Source: Strongylocentrotus purpuratus
Taxonomy: Eukaryota > Echinodermata > Echinoidea > Camarodonta > Strongylocentrotidae
DNA: 64,000 bases
Reading direction: 5' to 3'
NCBI RefSeq assembly: GCF_000002235.5
Contig: NW_022145611.1
Span: forward strand, 15,036,882 to 15,100,881
In this document: one piece after another, positions 25,198 through 35,442 of the stretch
Layout: every line of letters begins with the position of its first letter
Numbering within the stretch: the first letter of the stretch is position 1
Notes under the pieces: model-generated
The model's input: the letters and a program-made list of their open reading frames with translations, nothing else
Told to the model about the DNA's origin: nothing
Databases searched by the model: none
Made by a program: the position numbers and the translations under genes

Positions 25198-25889
25198 CCT
25201 CCTATAGAAACCCAGTCATAATTATGTAACGCATAATTGCAAATATTAATACAACTTTATGCCTATGATTTAAAGCGGACACTCCCCTTTAAATTGTATA
25301 ACCAAAAATCAAAGTGGTTTTATCCAGAATTTACCCTTTAAAATGCCTTCTTGAACGAAAAGTAGAAAAAGTTTCAGTTAAAATCAACAGTCCTTTACTA
25401 CGTTAACAAGAAAAAGAGCTTTTTATTACATTTACTTGATTTCTACGTGCGTTTCGAACGAACATTGATATGATTCCGAGGTAGGTGTCAATATTCACAA
25501 CAAATTTTACCTAGAGTCTGTTTTTGTATCAACGACTATACCACTTTTGATATATATTTCGCCATAGCCACAGCAATGGTTTAACATAGAACCTTTAATC
25601 GTATGTCAAGTCATCGTAATATGTAGGGAAGGAGACGGGTCCTTTAATGATTGTACTTTCCATCATATTCTGTCTTCGGTAGTGGTCGCTCGTTAAAATC
25701 GATCGGTTTTGTTTTCATTCGGTGAAATGTCACATTTTGTCTTAGATTCAGGGAGTGGAAATATGATCAGATGACCTTTCATCATATTGGTGTTGGCCGG
25801 GAATACCGGCCAGGACACCCATATATGGTTGGCATTATCCCGCTCTTTCTCCCTGCAAATTGACAAAGTGGATAGAAATTTCAAAGAAT

Positions 25890-26103
25890 TGGAGGGAGAA
25901 AGAGAGAGAGAGAGAGATATAAAAAAAAAAGAGAAGAGAGAAATAAAAGAGGAAGAGAGGGAGAGAAGAGGGATAGAATTTTAGATAGAGAGAATGTAAA
26001 ATATGTATTGAGAGAGAAAGAGAGACTCTTTAAGAGTGGGTAAACCAAAAAATGGGCGAGAGGGAGGGAGAGGGAGAGAGAGAGAGAGAGAGAGAGAAAG
26101 AAG
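25890..26103. repeat. GA-rich purine tract
   Basis: Several (GA)n and GGGA blocks separated by short AT spacers, with an A10 run near 25920-25930. Charged Glu/Arg/Lys translations over it come from the repeat. Confidence 0.95.
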
Positions 26104-26167
26104 GCGCAAGTTGTTTATCAAGAAAAGGGTGCCGCTGATGCAATATCTATTACAAGCAACATAAGTC

Positions 26168-26250
26168 GGGAAATTCGGTCAGTAATTTTCTTGACACAGC
26201 GGCATCATTTTTCATCAGTACAAGAATCCCACAACAAAATGAAAATGCCC
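26168..26250 (-). repeat. Dispersed repeat, empty-site copy of the 28.4 kb locus
   Basis: Read on the minus strand, this segment matches 28369-28440 plus 28593-28601. Shared words are GGGCATTTTCATTTTGTTG, GGGATTCTTGTACTGATG, ATGATGCCGCT and AATTACTGAC. Here ACTGAC continues directly as CGAATTTCCCGA. In the 28.4 kb copy it continues as CTT, then a 147 bp element, then CTTATTTCCCGA. This copy therefore preserves the pre-insertion state. What the repeat itself is remains unknown. Confidence 0.85.
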
Positions 26251-26974
26251 TTAAAACCTGAATCATTAGAATTTTCAAAGTTCAGAACTGAGGCTGTATA
26301 GAAGGGTACTAACATGCAATAGCCATATCGATAGATGGTTAAACTTCATAATTTCCCCTAGGGAATAAATCATGAAGGTCGCCTGCGAGAGAAACATAGT
26401 ATGGCACATCTTACGTTAAAAAGCTATACGTGAAGGTGAAAACCACCCAGTTGTGGAAAGCCAGGTCAACCCTCTCTCTTGATGAGGCCATATCGAAAAA
26501 AGCTAGCGGCCACATTACTTTATTTATTGGACAACTGTCCCCGCGTTCAAGCTTTATTTTCACTGCTTACCAAGAACTCATTACGCGGGAATTCGTCTGC
26601 GGTGTCTTTTCAGCGTGCAGAGTGAACTGTTTCTCGGTCCGCAGCTACGCTTAAGAGCTTTTAGAGTTGTTGATGAATCAGTTCGAGTACGGTTAATCGA
26701 CATTTAAGAACTCACTTTTAATTCTCAATGAAGTTGACTTTGCCTGTAGGCCTGGCTCTGAGCTGCGTGAAGTCAAATTTGCGGTCTTTGGTCACTCTCC
26801 ACAGACGCTGATATAGCTGGGGTAAAAGCGAATTAGAGCGAACGAGTACTCACGAAGGTTACATCAGATAGCAACTCGTGAGCAAACGTTTGAAGATGGA
26901 CACTTTCAAAATGAGAGAAAGCATTGCGCTTTTAACATTGCATGAGCCAACAGGCCAACATTTTGATTTATATA

Positions 26975-26978
<4 letters not shown>

Positions 26979-27008
<30 letters not shown>

Positions 27009-27009
27009 T
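26979..27009. repeat. (TA)n microsatellite
   Basis: TA repeat, nearly pure. Confidence 0.95.
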
Positions 27010-28366
27010 GCTGATAAATGGCAGTAATAGTGCATTTAATACCGAGTACATTTAATCGGGTTACAACTATTAACAGTCTATACTTAACGACTTTAAGGCG
27101 GTGAATCTAAAGGGAATTGCGAGAAACGGGGTCTTTGATACATGTTTATTAAAACGGAGATTCTTTAGCAAATGTTAAGAAAATATCAGTAAATGAAGAG
27201 GCATGGCGGGTGGCAAGTGGGAGTTAGTAAGAGGGAGTTAAGAGGGAGTTAATGCCACAGTGTTTGGCGCTGAACTAAGCAGTTTTATGGTCCCCAAGAG
27301 AAACAGTCACGTGACCACTACAGAGGCAAATGCTATCACATGATCTTTTATGATTACGGGCCTCTATATGTTTACTGATTTGAATGTTAACATTAAAGTG
27401 AGATTGCACTCATGAAGGGTCGAGAAAAAAAATCACAAACTATGTGAAGATAATTAATGCCTGATTACCTGATGCAAGAGTGTACACCAGAGGGAGTGGA
27501 TGAGACATAATCTTGGTGTCTTCTCCTTTGTTTTGCATGCTAAAATTTCAGAATTAACAAAAGCTTGAACATTTAGGAATCATTGAACATAATTATGAGT
27601 ACGTGAATTATTGGCATTTGGCATTTTTTGTCTTGTATATTTGTCTGCGATTAATTGCTTGCATTGTGTATTATACTGGTCATATTATATTATGTTAATT
27701 TACACGGCATTCTTGTAAAACAGTGTTAAAACCACTGATGAAGGCACCATGGCTAAAGAAAACTTAATAAACAAAGAAAGAAAACTAAAAAAAGAACATA
27801 ACAATAAAAATATGTTGAGGTATTTCAGTTTAAAGATAGAGCATTGGAAGATGACGGGGTGTGGTCAGGAATAATGTTATCATGAAACTTTCTGTAATTA
27901 CTTTTCACTTCTACTTTTTGCTATCATTTTGAGGTAGGAAGCTTAAACAAAAAAAAATTGAATTTTACCTTTAAAATTAAATACTTGCGCGTTGGAGGTG
28001 CTAGTTATTTAGCTGGTTTAAAAAAAGGTGTATAACATTCATGTCGTTAAGTGTTGATTCCATCCCTTGTAACTCCCTATACCACAAATCGATCTGAATT
28101 ACGTTCATCCAGTAACATTTGGCTTAAGGAAAATTGAACTAAAAGAAACTGGGGGATAGAGCATATATGAATTAGCGTTTCCCTCTCTGTGGAATAAATA
28201 ACGTCTTTCTCCAAACACCCTATACCCTTGAGCATTCAAAATCAGACTTAAGAGTCACCTAATATTTCTTTCCTTATACCTCCTTAATGTCCTTTCTTAT
28301 AATTCCTCATAATTCCTTTTACTTCCTATAATTTACTTTCCTGGTACATAATTCAATTTTTATACC
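27010..28366. other. Unassigned non-coding DNA
   Basis: No gene recognised. A small tandem motif GAGGGAGTTAA is repeated near 27220-27252. Confidence 0.4.
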
Positions 28367-28368
28367 AG

Positions 28369-28440
28369 GGCATTTTCATTTTGTTGTGGGATTCTTGTAC
28401 TGATGAAAATGATGCCGCTATGTCAATAAAATTACTGACC
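28369..28440 (+). repeat. Dispersed repeat, MITE-occupied copy
   Basis: Plus-strand copy of the repeat seen inverted at 26.2 kb. It runs from GGGCATTTTCATTTTG to ACTGAC, where the MITE was inserted, and resumes after the MITE with ATTTCCCGA at about 28593-28601. Confidence 0.85.
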
Positions 28441-28442
28441 TT

Positions 28443-28589
28443 GGCCCCGTTTCATAAAACTCGTTATCTATAACAAATGCTAAATTTCTATGACAAATTT
28501 GCTCTCAGCCAATCAGATGCCATGATTTCAGTAGCTTATAACAGTAGCTTGTAACTTGTTATTGGTGGCAAGTTTTATGAAACAGGGCC
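28443..28589. mobile_element. 147 bp MITE, GGCCCCGTTTCATAAAACT termini, CTT duplication
   Basis: The left end GGCCCCGTTTCATAAAACT and the right end AGTTTTATGAAACAGGGCC are inverted copies with one mismatch. CTT directly flanks both sides (28440-28442 and 28590-28592). Comparison with the empty paralog at 26.2 kb gives exactly element plus one CTT, confirming both ends and a 3 bp target duplication. There is no coding capacity. A 3 bp duplication with G-rich GGGCC-type ends suggests PIF/Harbinger-like mobilisation (inference). Confidence 0.9.
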
Positions 28590-28601
28590 CTTATTTCCCG
28601 A

Positions 28602-31600
28602 TTTTATTTATTTATTTTGTAGGCACCTTGGCTTGATAATTTAGACAGATGGAAATAGGCGCTAACGTTGTTATCATTATACGAACTTCTGTTCTCATGT
28701 TTGATGGAAACGTTATCTATACATGAAGTGCCAACATCTGAACTAGGCTTTGGTTTTTTAAAGTTTAAATAATATTTATGTTTCATCAAGCAAATAATCT
28801 ATAATATTTTATCGACATTATAAAAAAAAAGAGAAAATAACAGTAAAAAAAAGTAGATTCATCATCCATAATCCCACTGTTTTTAAGACACAAAAGTGAA
28901 GAATGAGTTAGGGATTGAAACATTCCAAATAGGCAGGCCATGCAGACACTTTTTACCCTGCAATGCCTCCAGAATCGATGTCTGGATACCCCAGAAGCCA
29001 CAAGTGAATTATCTGGGCACTAGGCTGCCATGTATTGATCCAAATGATTATTCTTGAACAATCATCGGAATAAATTAATTTAAAAACACGCCTCTGCCAG
29101 ATTTGCTGTTTTCTTTTGTGAATATATGCTGGAGTAACAATTTTAAATTCCCCATGCTGGAGTTCAAGCGAACGTTTGAGTGGGCCCGTTCTGGGAGACT
29201 GGTGTCACGTCTTGCTCATGATTAGGGGGGAAGTGATGTGTGAAATCCCCCCGGTGATCCCAACGATGGGGTTCCTTCCTCCAATGTCCACCACTCTCAG
29301 ACACCCTCGTATCCAGGTCGTACAAGCGAAAGGGTCGTAGTGGCGCCTTTGTACATAATGTATCAATTACTCAGGCACACACAGGGTTTGAATGTGCACA
29401 TTTTCTCTTCATTTTTAAGTAAAATAAACTTGTTCCAAAAGAAAGAGCGCTAGGATGGAATATCTTAAAGTGTTTGCTCTCATGTACGTATATATTGTTT
29501 GCGCGATGTGTTTAAGCTGAAACTATACGCGATAACAACCTGTTTTCTAAGGGAATATTGTATTTATACAAAAACAACAATAATAGTCCTATTAACAAAC
29601 CATGTTAACAAGCGAAATTGAAGTGCCGTATGCATTCACACGTAGTTATGACCCTTGCTTTTTCCCCTCCTATATTGTATTCTAAATTTTTGTTTACATA
29701 ATTTAACTTATTGAAATAGTTTAATTTAATTTAATTCAAGGTAGAAAAATACGAACAATGGATTGAATATAAAAACACAACTTTAATTAATAACCGCACC
29801 CGAACGCCAAACTTTTGCTTCTGGAAATTAACGAAATAATTTTATCCGTATAAATAATTTATTGATGGATTTAATTTCTATTTCGACCCTGTTCAATCAC
29901 GAGTAGGTTGCTCTCACGTGCTCTGACCAATCAGTGATATATTTCTGTATCACAATTAGAGTAAACAATTTTGGAAAAGGTTTGATATATTTCAAATCTT
30001 CTCACCATAACAGACCCGCTTTGGTAATACACAGGAGACTTTTTAATGACGTCATCGTAACATCTAAATACCCATCTTGACTTGCTACCAGTCACGCGTT
30101 TGCCATCAATCTTTACCACTAATAATTACTCCCAAACGTGAATTGCCTATTACGTCAATGTCTTGTGAGGCCAACTTTTCATTACAAGTGAACCCGTAAA
30201 AGGTTGCTTCCTTCGCGGAAGAGCCAAAAAAAAAAAAACCGACCTGAAAAATACACGAACACATTGTCAAAAGTGAACATGACCTTGTACAAAAGCGATT
30301 GATTTTTAGGCGTCCAAGCGGTCAATAGTCTGAATTTATACATTCAGTATACAGTCAGGACTAACTTACTTTGTTGTTTACAGCGTTTCGTCGGGCATTT
30401 TGCTTGGGGTTGCTCACGATGATCAATCTCCTTGTTTCAAGGTTTCTAGCCTGAAAACCCAGAATCATTATATTTGTTATGTGTAGCATTCATCACTATG
30501 GATGGCGTTGTCGTTTCTGCCTACATGTATACACATATGTTTTGTTTGTCCTTTGCATGAATACTTAACTACCATACTATTGTACATAGACACATAATGC
30601 TCGTATATTCCACCGCGTTTGAAATTCAGAAACTTGTGCCTGATAGTGATGGTTTAACGTGAATAAATATTGAGATTAAATTGACTCGCTTAAAATTATT
30701 TAGGGTAATATGAGACTATAATGTTTATGTCCAGAGTATTTTATTACCCTCGCCTGTGACTCGGGCAAAATCGTATACTCAGGCAATATTATAGATATAT
30801 TGACTGCTATGAGAGGCATCGCTTTTTCTATAGGCTCAAGGGGACGTAACATCCTGATATGACCCTGATGCGCGTCAGGTCCCCGAGATCTAGCATAGAA
30901 ACAGCTATGCTTCGAATATTAAAGCAGTCGATATATCTTTTATATACCGAATTAACAAACAAATCTACAAGGAATTCTTACCTTATCCTTTTCTTGAGTA
31001 AAGACTGGTTAAAAATTGACAGAAAATCTGAGACACTGTCTGTTGATCTTCGCTGGAAAGGTGCCTGAATGTTACGATCATTAGGGAATCGCACACACAC
31101 TGCACTGTATGGTATCCGCGCTCGCACAAAGAAACTTTTAACACGTACAAAAATGGGGATTTCAGAAAAATTTAACTTTGCGGCCCGTTACCCGGGGCAA
31201 CGGGCATCTTTCTCATTAACCATTGACCGTTACGTGGGCATGGCTAAAATCACGACTCCAATTTTGACCGATCAGATGACTAGATTTATTCAAAATATTA
31301 AAGAGATATATATCATTTCTCTTATCTCCCTCAAAGCCAGTCAATATCAACTTATGTTATTTGAGAGAATGATGATCGTTCTCATCTCCAACGGAGTATG
31401 CATGCGTGTTCCCGGCATTGTTTTTAAACTAAAGTAGAACAGACTAGCAGACACGAATACTGTAAATAATTGCTGCCCGATAGACAATGGAAATTAAGTT
31501 TGCAAGATTTATTGAGTGAAACCTGTAATTGAATTGAGCTAGAAATTAAAGTGAGTTCGTGAAATAGTATCCGTCTGCCCGTCTCGTTCTTCCGTGTGCT

Positions 31601-32251
31601 ACATTTAAACTTGTCCCATGCATGAAAGCGATTCCAACATCTCTGACCCAAATGGCCCACTTCCGCCTAGGTAATCCAAACAATTGTCCCAAGTACGCTC
31701 ATTCTCTCTCTGTAAACCTGAAGGAAGTTTAAAAACAAAACTTTTTGGATAGTGACCCTCTTTCGGTTATATGAATAGCGGTACTTACGAGTAGCGGTTC
31801 TTATGAAAAGCGGTCCTGACGACTAGTGAGTCTACCTCTTGATATCTGTGTCAAATGTTACTTTTACGAACAACTTTCTGGCTCTCAATAGGACAGGTGA
31901 TGCACATGCCTATACCGTCGCTATATAACGTAATGTCATTATCTGTTATCATTGATATTAATATGTCTACAATGCTTACATCTAATGCCATATTGTTCCA
32001 AGTACATTTTGATTGGATCAGCGCTTCGATCAGTATACTGTAAAAGCCCTTAATAAGAAACAATTATCATTAATTATCATTATCGATATCTGGAAGAGAT
32101 TAATTTTGGCATTCAATAATTTCACCAATTATACAATAGCAATATTTAAAGAGAAGGTATGATTGGAAAAAACGGTCTGTAAGTATCATTTTAGCAACAG
32201 TGACACAATGACCCTCAACACCGGATGAAGGGGGAGTGAGAGGGGCGAATA
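28602..32251. other. Unassigned non-coding DNA
   Basis: No gene recognised. 29160-29345 is GC-rich without a convincing frame. An A12 run lies at about 30226-30238. Adjacent frames at 30859-31068 and 31069-31437 lack recognisable motifs. Confidence 0.4.
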
Positions 32252-32292
32252 AGGGGGGGGGGGGAGATGGGAACAGACAGAGAGAGACAAAA

Positions 32293-32340
<48 letters not shown>

Positions 32341-32525
32341 GAACAGGGGGTCAGAGGGAGAGGTTGGGTGAGACTAAGGGAGAGAAGGGGATAATATGAG
32401 GCCTAGACAGAGAAAAAGAGAGGGATAGAGAGAGAGACGGAGACAAAGCAGAATAGAGGGGAAAAGGGGAGGAAGGGAGAGAGGGAAATAGAAAGAGAGA
32501 GAGAGAAAGAGAGAGAGAGAAGGGG
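32252..32525. repeat. Large GA/G purine tract
   Basis: A G13 run near 32256-32268 followed by (GA)n of about 20 units near 32300-32338 and further GAAA/GAGG blocks. Nearly all purine on the plus strand for ~270 bp; the Ser/Leu/Pro minus frame is its translation. Confidence 0.95.
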
Positions 32526-33881
32526 GATGAAAAAATATTCATGCTACTTCACAACATGTTGCTCGTTTCATTTCGACTCACGGATCTTCTCACTCAGGAG
32601 TAATTGAGATAAACGCAACCAAGGATTAAATGATGATCCACGGGAAAGCTTAGCCCTCACTTCACTCTCAATGATATACAGAAATTAATCATTCCTAACT
32701 GTCAAAGATCGTGCTCGGCTGTTTGCGAAGTTCTTCCAGTTTAGTACGCCGCGCCTCGCCTCTACGTTATTGCCGTTGTCATAATTACTGTCATTTCGAA
32801 TAAATATGATTTAAAGTCCACGGATTTAATCATACCTCTGTCACTTGTTCGATATCGGCTTACACTGAAATCCCTTGAAGGGGCTCTCGTCGCGGTGGTG
32901 CCGAGATTAAAGACGTCGCAATCACCGTCAACATTCATTAACAATTTTGCGTGCGTGCAAGGCAGGATACAATTTAACGGACGAGTTCAAACAAATTAAA
33001 AACCAGCAAAATTAACTTTCTCCGGATTAAGCGCACACTTCGTGAGATCCCCATAGTCCCTTCCGATTTGTTGTGAAAATGTCATTATTAAAATGAAAAT
33101 GACATCGGGGACTAAAGACAATTTAAAACACAACTGGGTAATCTGTAATTTGAATAATAGATGAAGACGTTCAAAATCCCATAAGCTGTAGTATGGAATT
33201 GGCTGGATGCAAACATTCGTTAATGAAGGTATAGAGATGGAGACTTACGTTAAGCACCCGTGTTCAAGATTGACCTCTGTAGGCACAATGATTATGATGT
33301 TTGTAAGTCGTCAGGAATGAATTAGATTAATATGTCATGATTTTAAGAACTATTTAGCTTTGGAGGTTTGAACAATAAAAATTGTTTAATTTTGCATGAA
33401 TCTAAGACAACTTGAAAAACACGTTACAAAAAGCCCGAGGCCTAAAATTATCACATGTGTGTCAAAGAGAACGGTTTACTGTTGGATATTCCTTTGCCTT
33501 GCCGTTGCATTTTGGAAACGCATTTGGAGGAGAAAAAAAATATCTGTAAGATTTGGTTTGTATAAAGGGAAACGATCATTTTATTCTTTTTAAGTTACTT
33601 TGTAATCCCAAATAATTTGGATGGAAATTTGGGTATAATTCTAAAGTTTAACTGCCGCAGTACCTTTTAATCATTCTGGGGATGATAGGGAAAGAGCAAC
33701 TCAAGTTCACAGTAGCGAATTGATATGCATAACATACTTTGGAGTGATGTGATTTATTGAAACATTTGTAATTCCGTTCGGCGGATGGGTATAGAGTTTA
33801 TAAATCATCAAGTGTCTCTCAAGACGGCTGCGTTACAAAAAGACTCTCGACATTGAGAGCACTTTCTCCATTACGACATCT
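32526..33881. other. Unassigned non-coding DNA
   Basis: No gene or element recognised. Confidence 0.4.
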
Positions 33882-33940
33882 TTGAATCATCCCCAACCTC
33901 TGATTCTCCTCCAATTTCCCCCTGGAAACAACCACTTCAG

Positions 33941-34091
33941 CTCGGTAACCCTTGAAACGTTAGACATTAATAAAAGACTGACTGAAGCTCTAGCCGGACC
34001 GCTACATGCCATGGCGGCAGGAAATCATTACAACAGAACAAGCAACGGGTGGGACAGTATGCTGGCCTACCGGATGTTGTTGGCGTTTGTG
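33941..34091 (+). CDS. Possible single internal exon, weakly GAIN-domain-like
   Basis: A 151 bp stretch with visibly higher GC than its surroundings. It is preceded by a C/T-rich tract ending ACCACTTCAG at 33940 (possible splice acceptor) and is open throughout without needing an ATG. The peptide contains LETLDINKRLTEALAGPLH, AMAAGNHYNRTSNGW and DSMLAYRMLLAFV. The ending DSMLAYRMLL and the amphipathic helix with an N-linked glycan sequon (NRT) vaguely recall the helical part of the GAIN region of flamingo/CELSR-type adhesion receptors, where DVxxAYxLL occurs. This is a weak likeness. The downstream donor would be G|GTACAG or the rarer G|GCAATT, neither strong. No partner exon was found. Other readings: an exon of an unknown gene, a retro-fragment, or chance. 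Confidence 0.25.
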
Positions 34092-34106
34092 GTACAGGCA
34101 ATTTGA

Positions 34107-35167
34107 TTGGCTGTCGTAATTTTATGACGGAATATTAAGTACGAATGATCTTTCACTCTTAAGACGTAATTTTAAGACCCAATGGCAAGTCTCTACACCG
34201 GAAGCAAATACCTGGGCCATGTATCTAGGAAAATAGTTTTAGATTTGTGGAAATATAGGAATTTCAGGTCATGTCATATACGAGACAAATCACAAGGGTA
34301 CTTTGTAAATGTGCAATTTTTTTTTCTTATGATGATCTAAGATCTACAGCGTAGCCAATGCCAGTCATGTGCGTTCCAGTTATTGGTTTTCCTACTTTAC
34401 CACTATTTTGTCGGGGGAGGAGGAGGGGGGGGGGGGGGGAGCACCCTAGCTCTCGTGGCTACACCCGTTTCAAACCACAACATTTCATTTGTGCCATAAA
34501 TCAAGTACATCATGGACAGTGGAAACTGAGAGAAACCCTAATATGGCTTACATTTAAACCAGAATCAACCGCTACACTCAATTGGTTTTCCCAATCAAAC
34601 ACAACGAAGCGGCCAGAAAGAAAAGAAAACTAGGATGGTTCATACGTACAGGGTATATGGACGGATAAGGTGGTGTAACCGAAAGATCAAGTGACCTGAG
34701 GAGGGTTTAATTTACACCTTCCTCTCGCCCATCACTCTCTTATTGAGTCAATACAGCAGTGGATGAGAGCTGATTGAAAATAAACATAGTCCAGCTGAGT
34801 CGACGACGTCATGTTAGTGTCCTCTTGACTTGAATCGATTGGAAACAAGTGGCAAGATTTCCACGAAGAAATCAGAAAGTTCTTAAAGGCATCATGAAGG
34901 AATTTGGCGGGCTTGACGCAAAATGAATCCGAAACCGTACAGACAGGAAGGTGGTCCGAACTGAACTGGCAATGATAGGACAACTAAAACTTGGACCATA
35001 CTACCTGGACAAGCTGTTCCCTAGGAAAACTTTGATATAGAGTGAAAGATAACTACCCTTAAAAACGAAAGCAACTAATTTGGAAAAGTCAACCCGGGAG
35101 AGAAAGAGAGAAATCATAGAAAAGAAATTGAAAAGAATGAACCAACGAAGAAAACTATACAACCTCT
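34107..35167. other. Unassigned DNA with a G-run
   Basis: Contains a G-rich tract at about 34413-34439 and, from 35085, GA/AAG-rich sequence at the 3' edge of the LINE fragment. The minus frame at 34732-34983 includes SSDHLPVC, which superficially resembles the SDHxP of LINE endonucleases, but it is on the wrong side of the RT fragment and lacks any other endonuclease motif. Confidence 0.35.
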
Positions 35168-35442
35168 TCCATACCCTACTTAGATCATCAATTTATATCA
35201 GAAAACGCAAGGGCCCGAGAATTGAACCTTGTGGAATACCGGATGTAATATTTCAAAAAGAAGAGAAGGAATTTTTGAATGAAGTATACAGAGTCCGATT
35301 TGTAGGTAACTTCGAAACCATTGTAATGTGAAATTTCAAAAACCATGTGCGTCACCTATTGAAATGTGCGAACATTTTCAAAGACGTTTTACGTAATTCG
35401 AACATGATTTTTACGGGATATACTAAAGAGTATTGATGTTGA
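35168..35442 (-). pseudogene. LINE reverse-transcriptase core fragment
   Basis: On the minus strand the canonical non-LTR RT series is readable. WFRSYL lies at 35320-35303, then after a one-base frame shift NRTLYTSFKNSFSF. TSGIPQGSILGPL lies at 35246-35208, then FLI and, after an in-frame stop, IDDL at about 35195-35184. These match the family forms WFxSYLxNRxQ, SGVPQGSxLGPLLF and LxYINDL. There are also stops just before ITSG and within the YINDL segment, so the copy is dead. The catalytic FADD box expected ~30 residues later is not present; the sequence becomes GA-rich instead. The region 35358-35442, upstream in the reading direction, has a homolog at 10.8 kb, so both are relics of one family. 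Confidence 0.8.

Noticed and set aside
34732-34983. SDHLPV-containing frame near an RT fragment, possible LINE endonuclease
   Set aside because: On the same strand as the RT it lies downstream of it, whereas the endonuclease precedes RT; no other endonuclease motif is visible.
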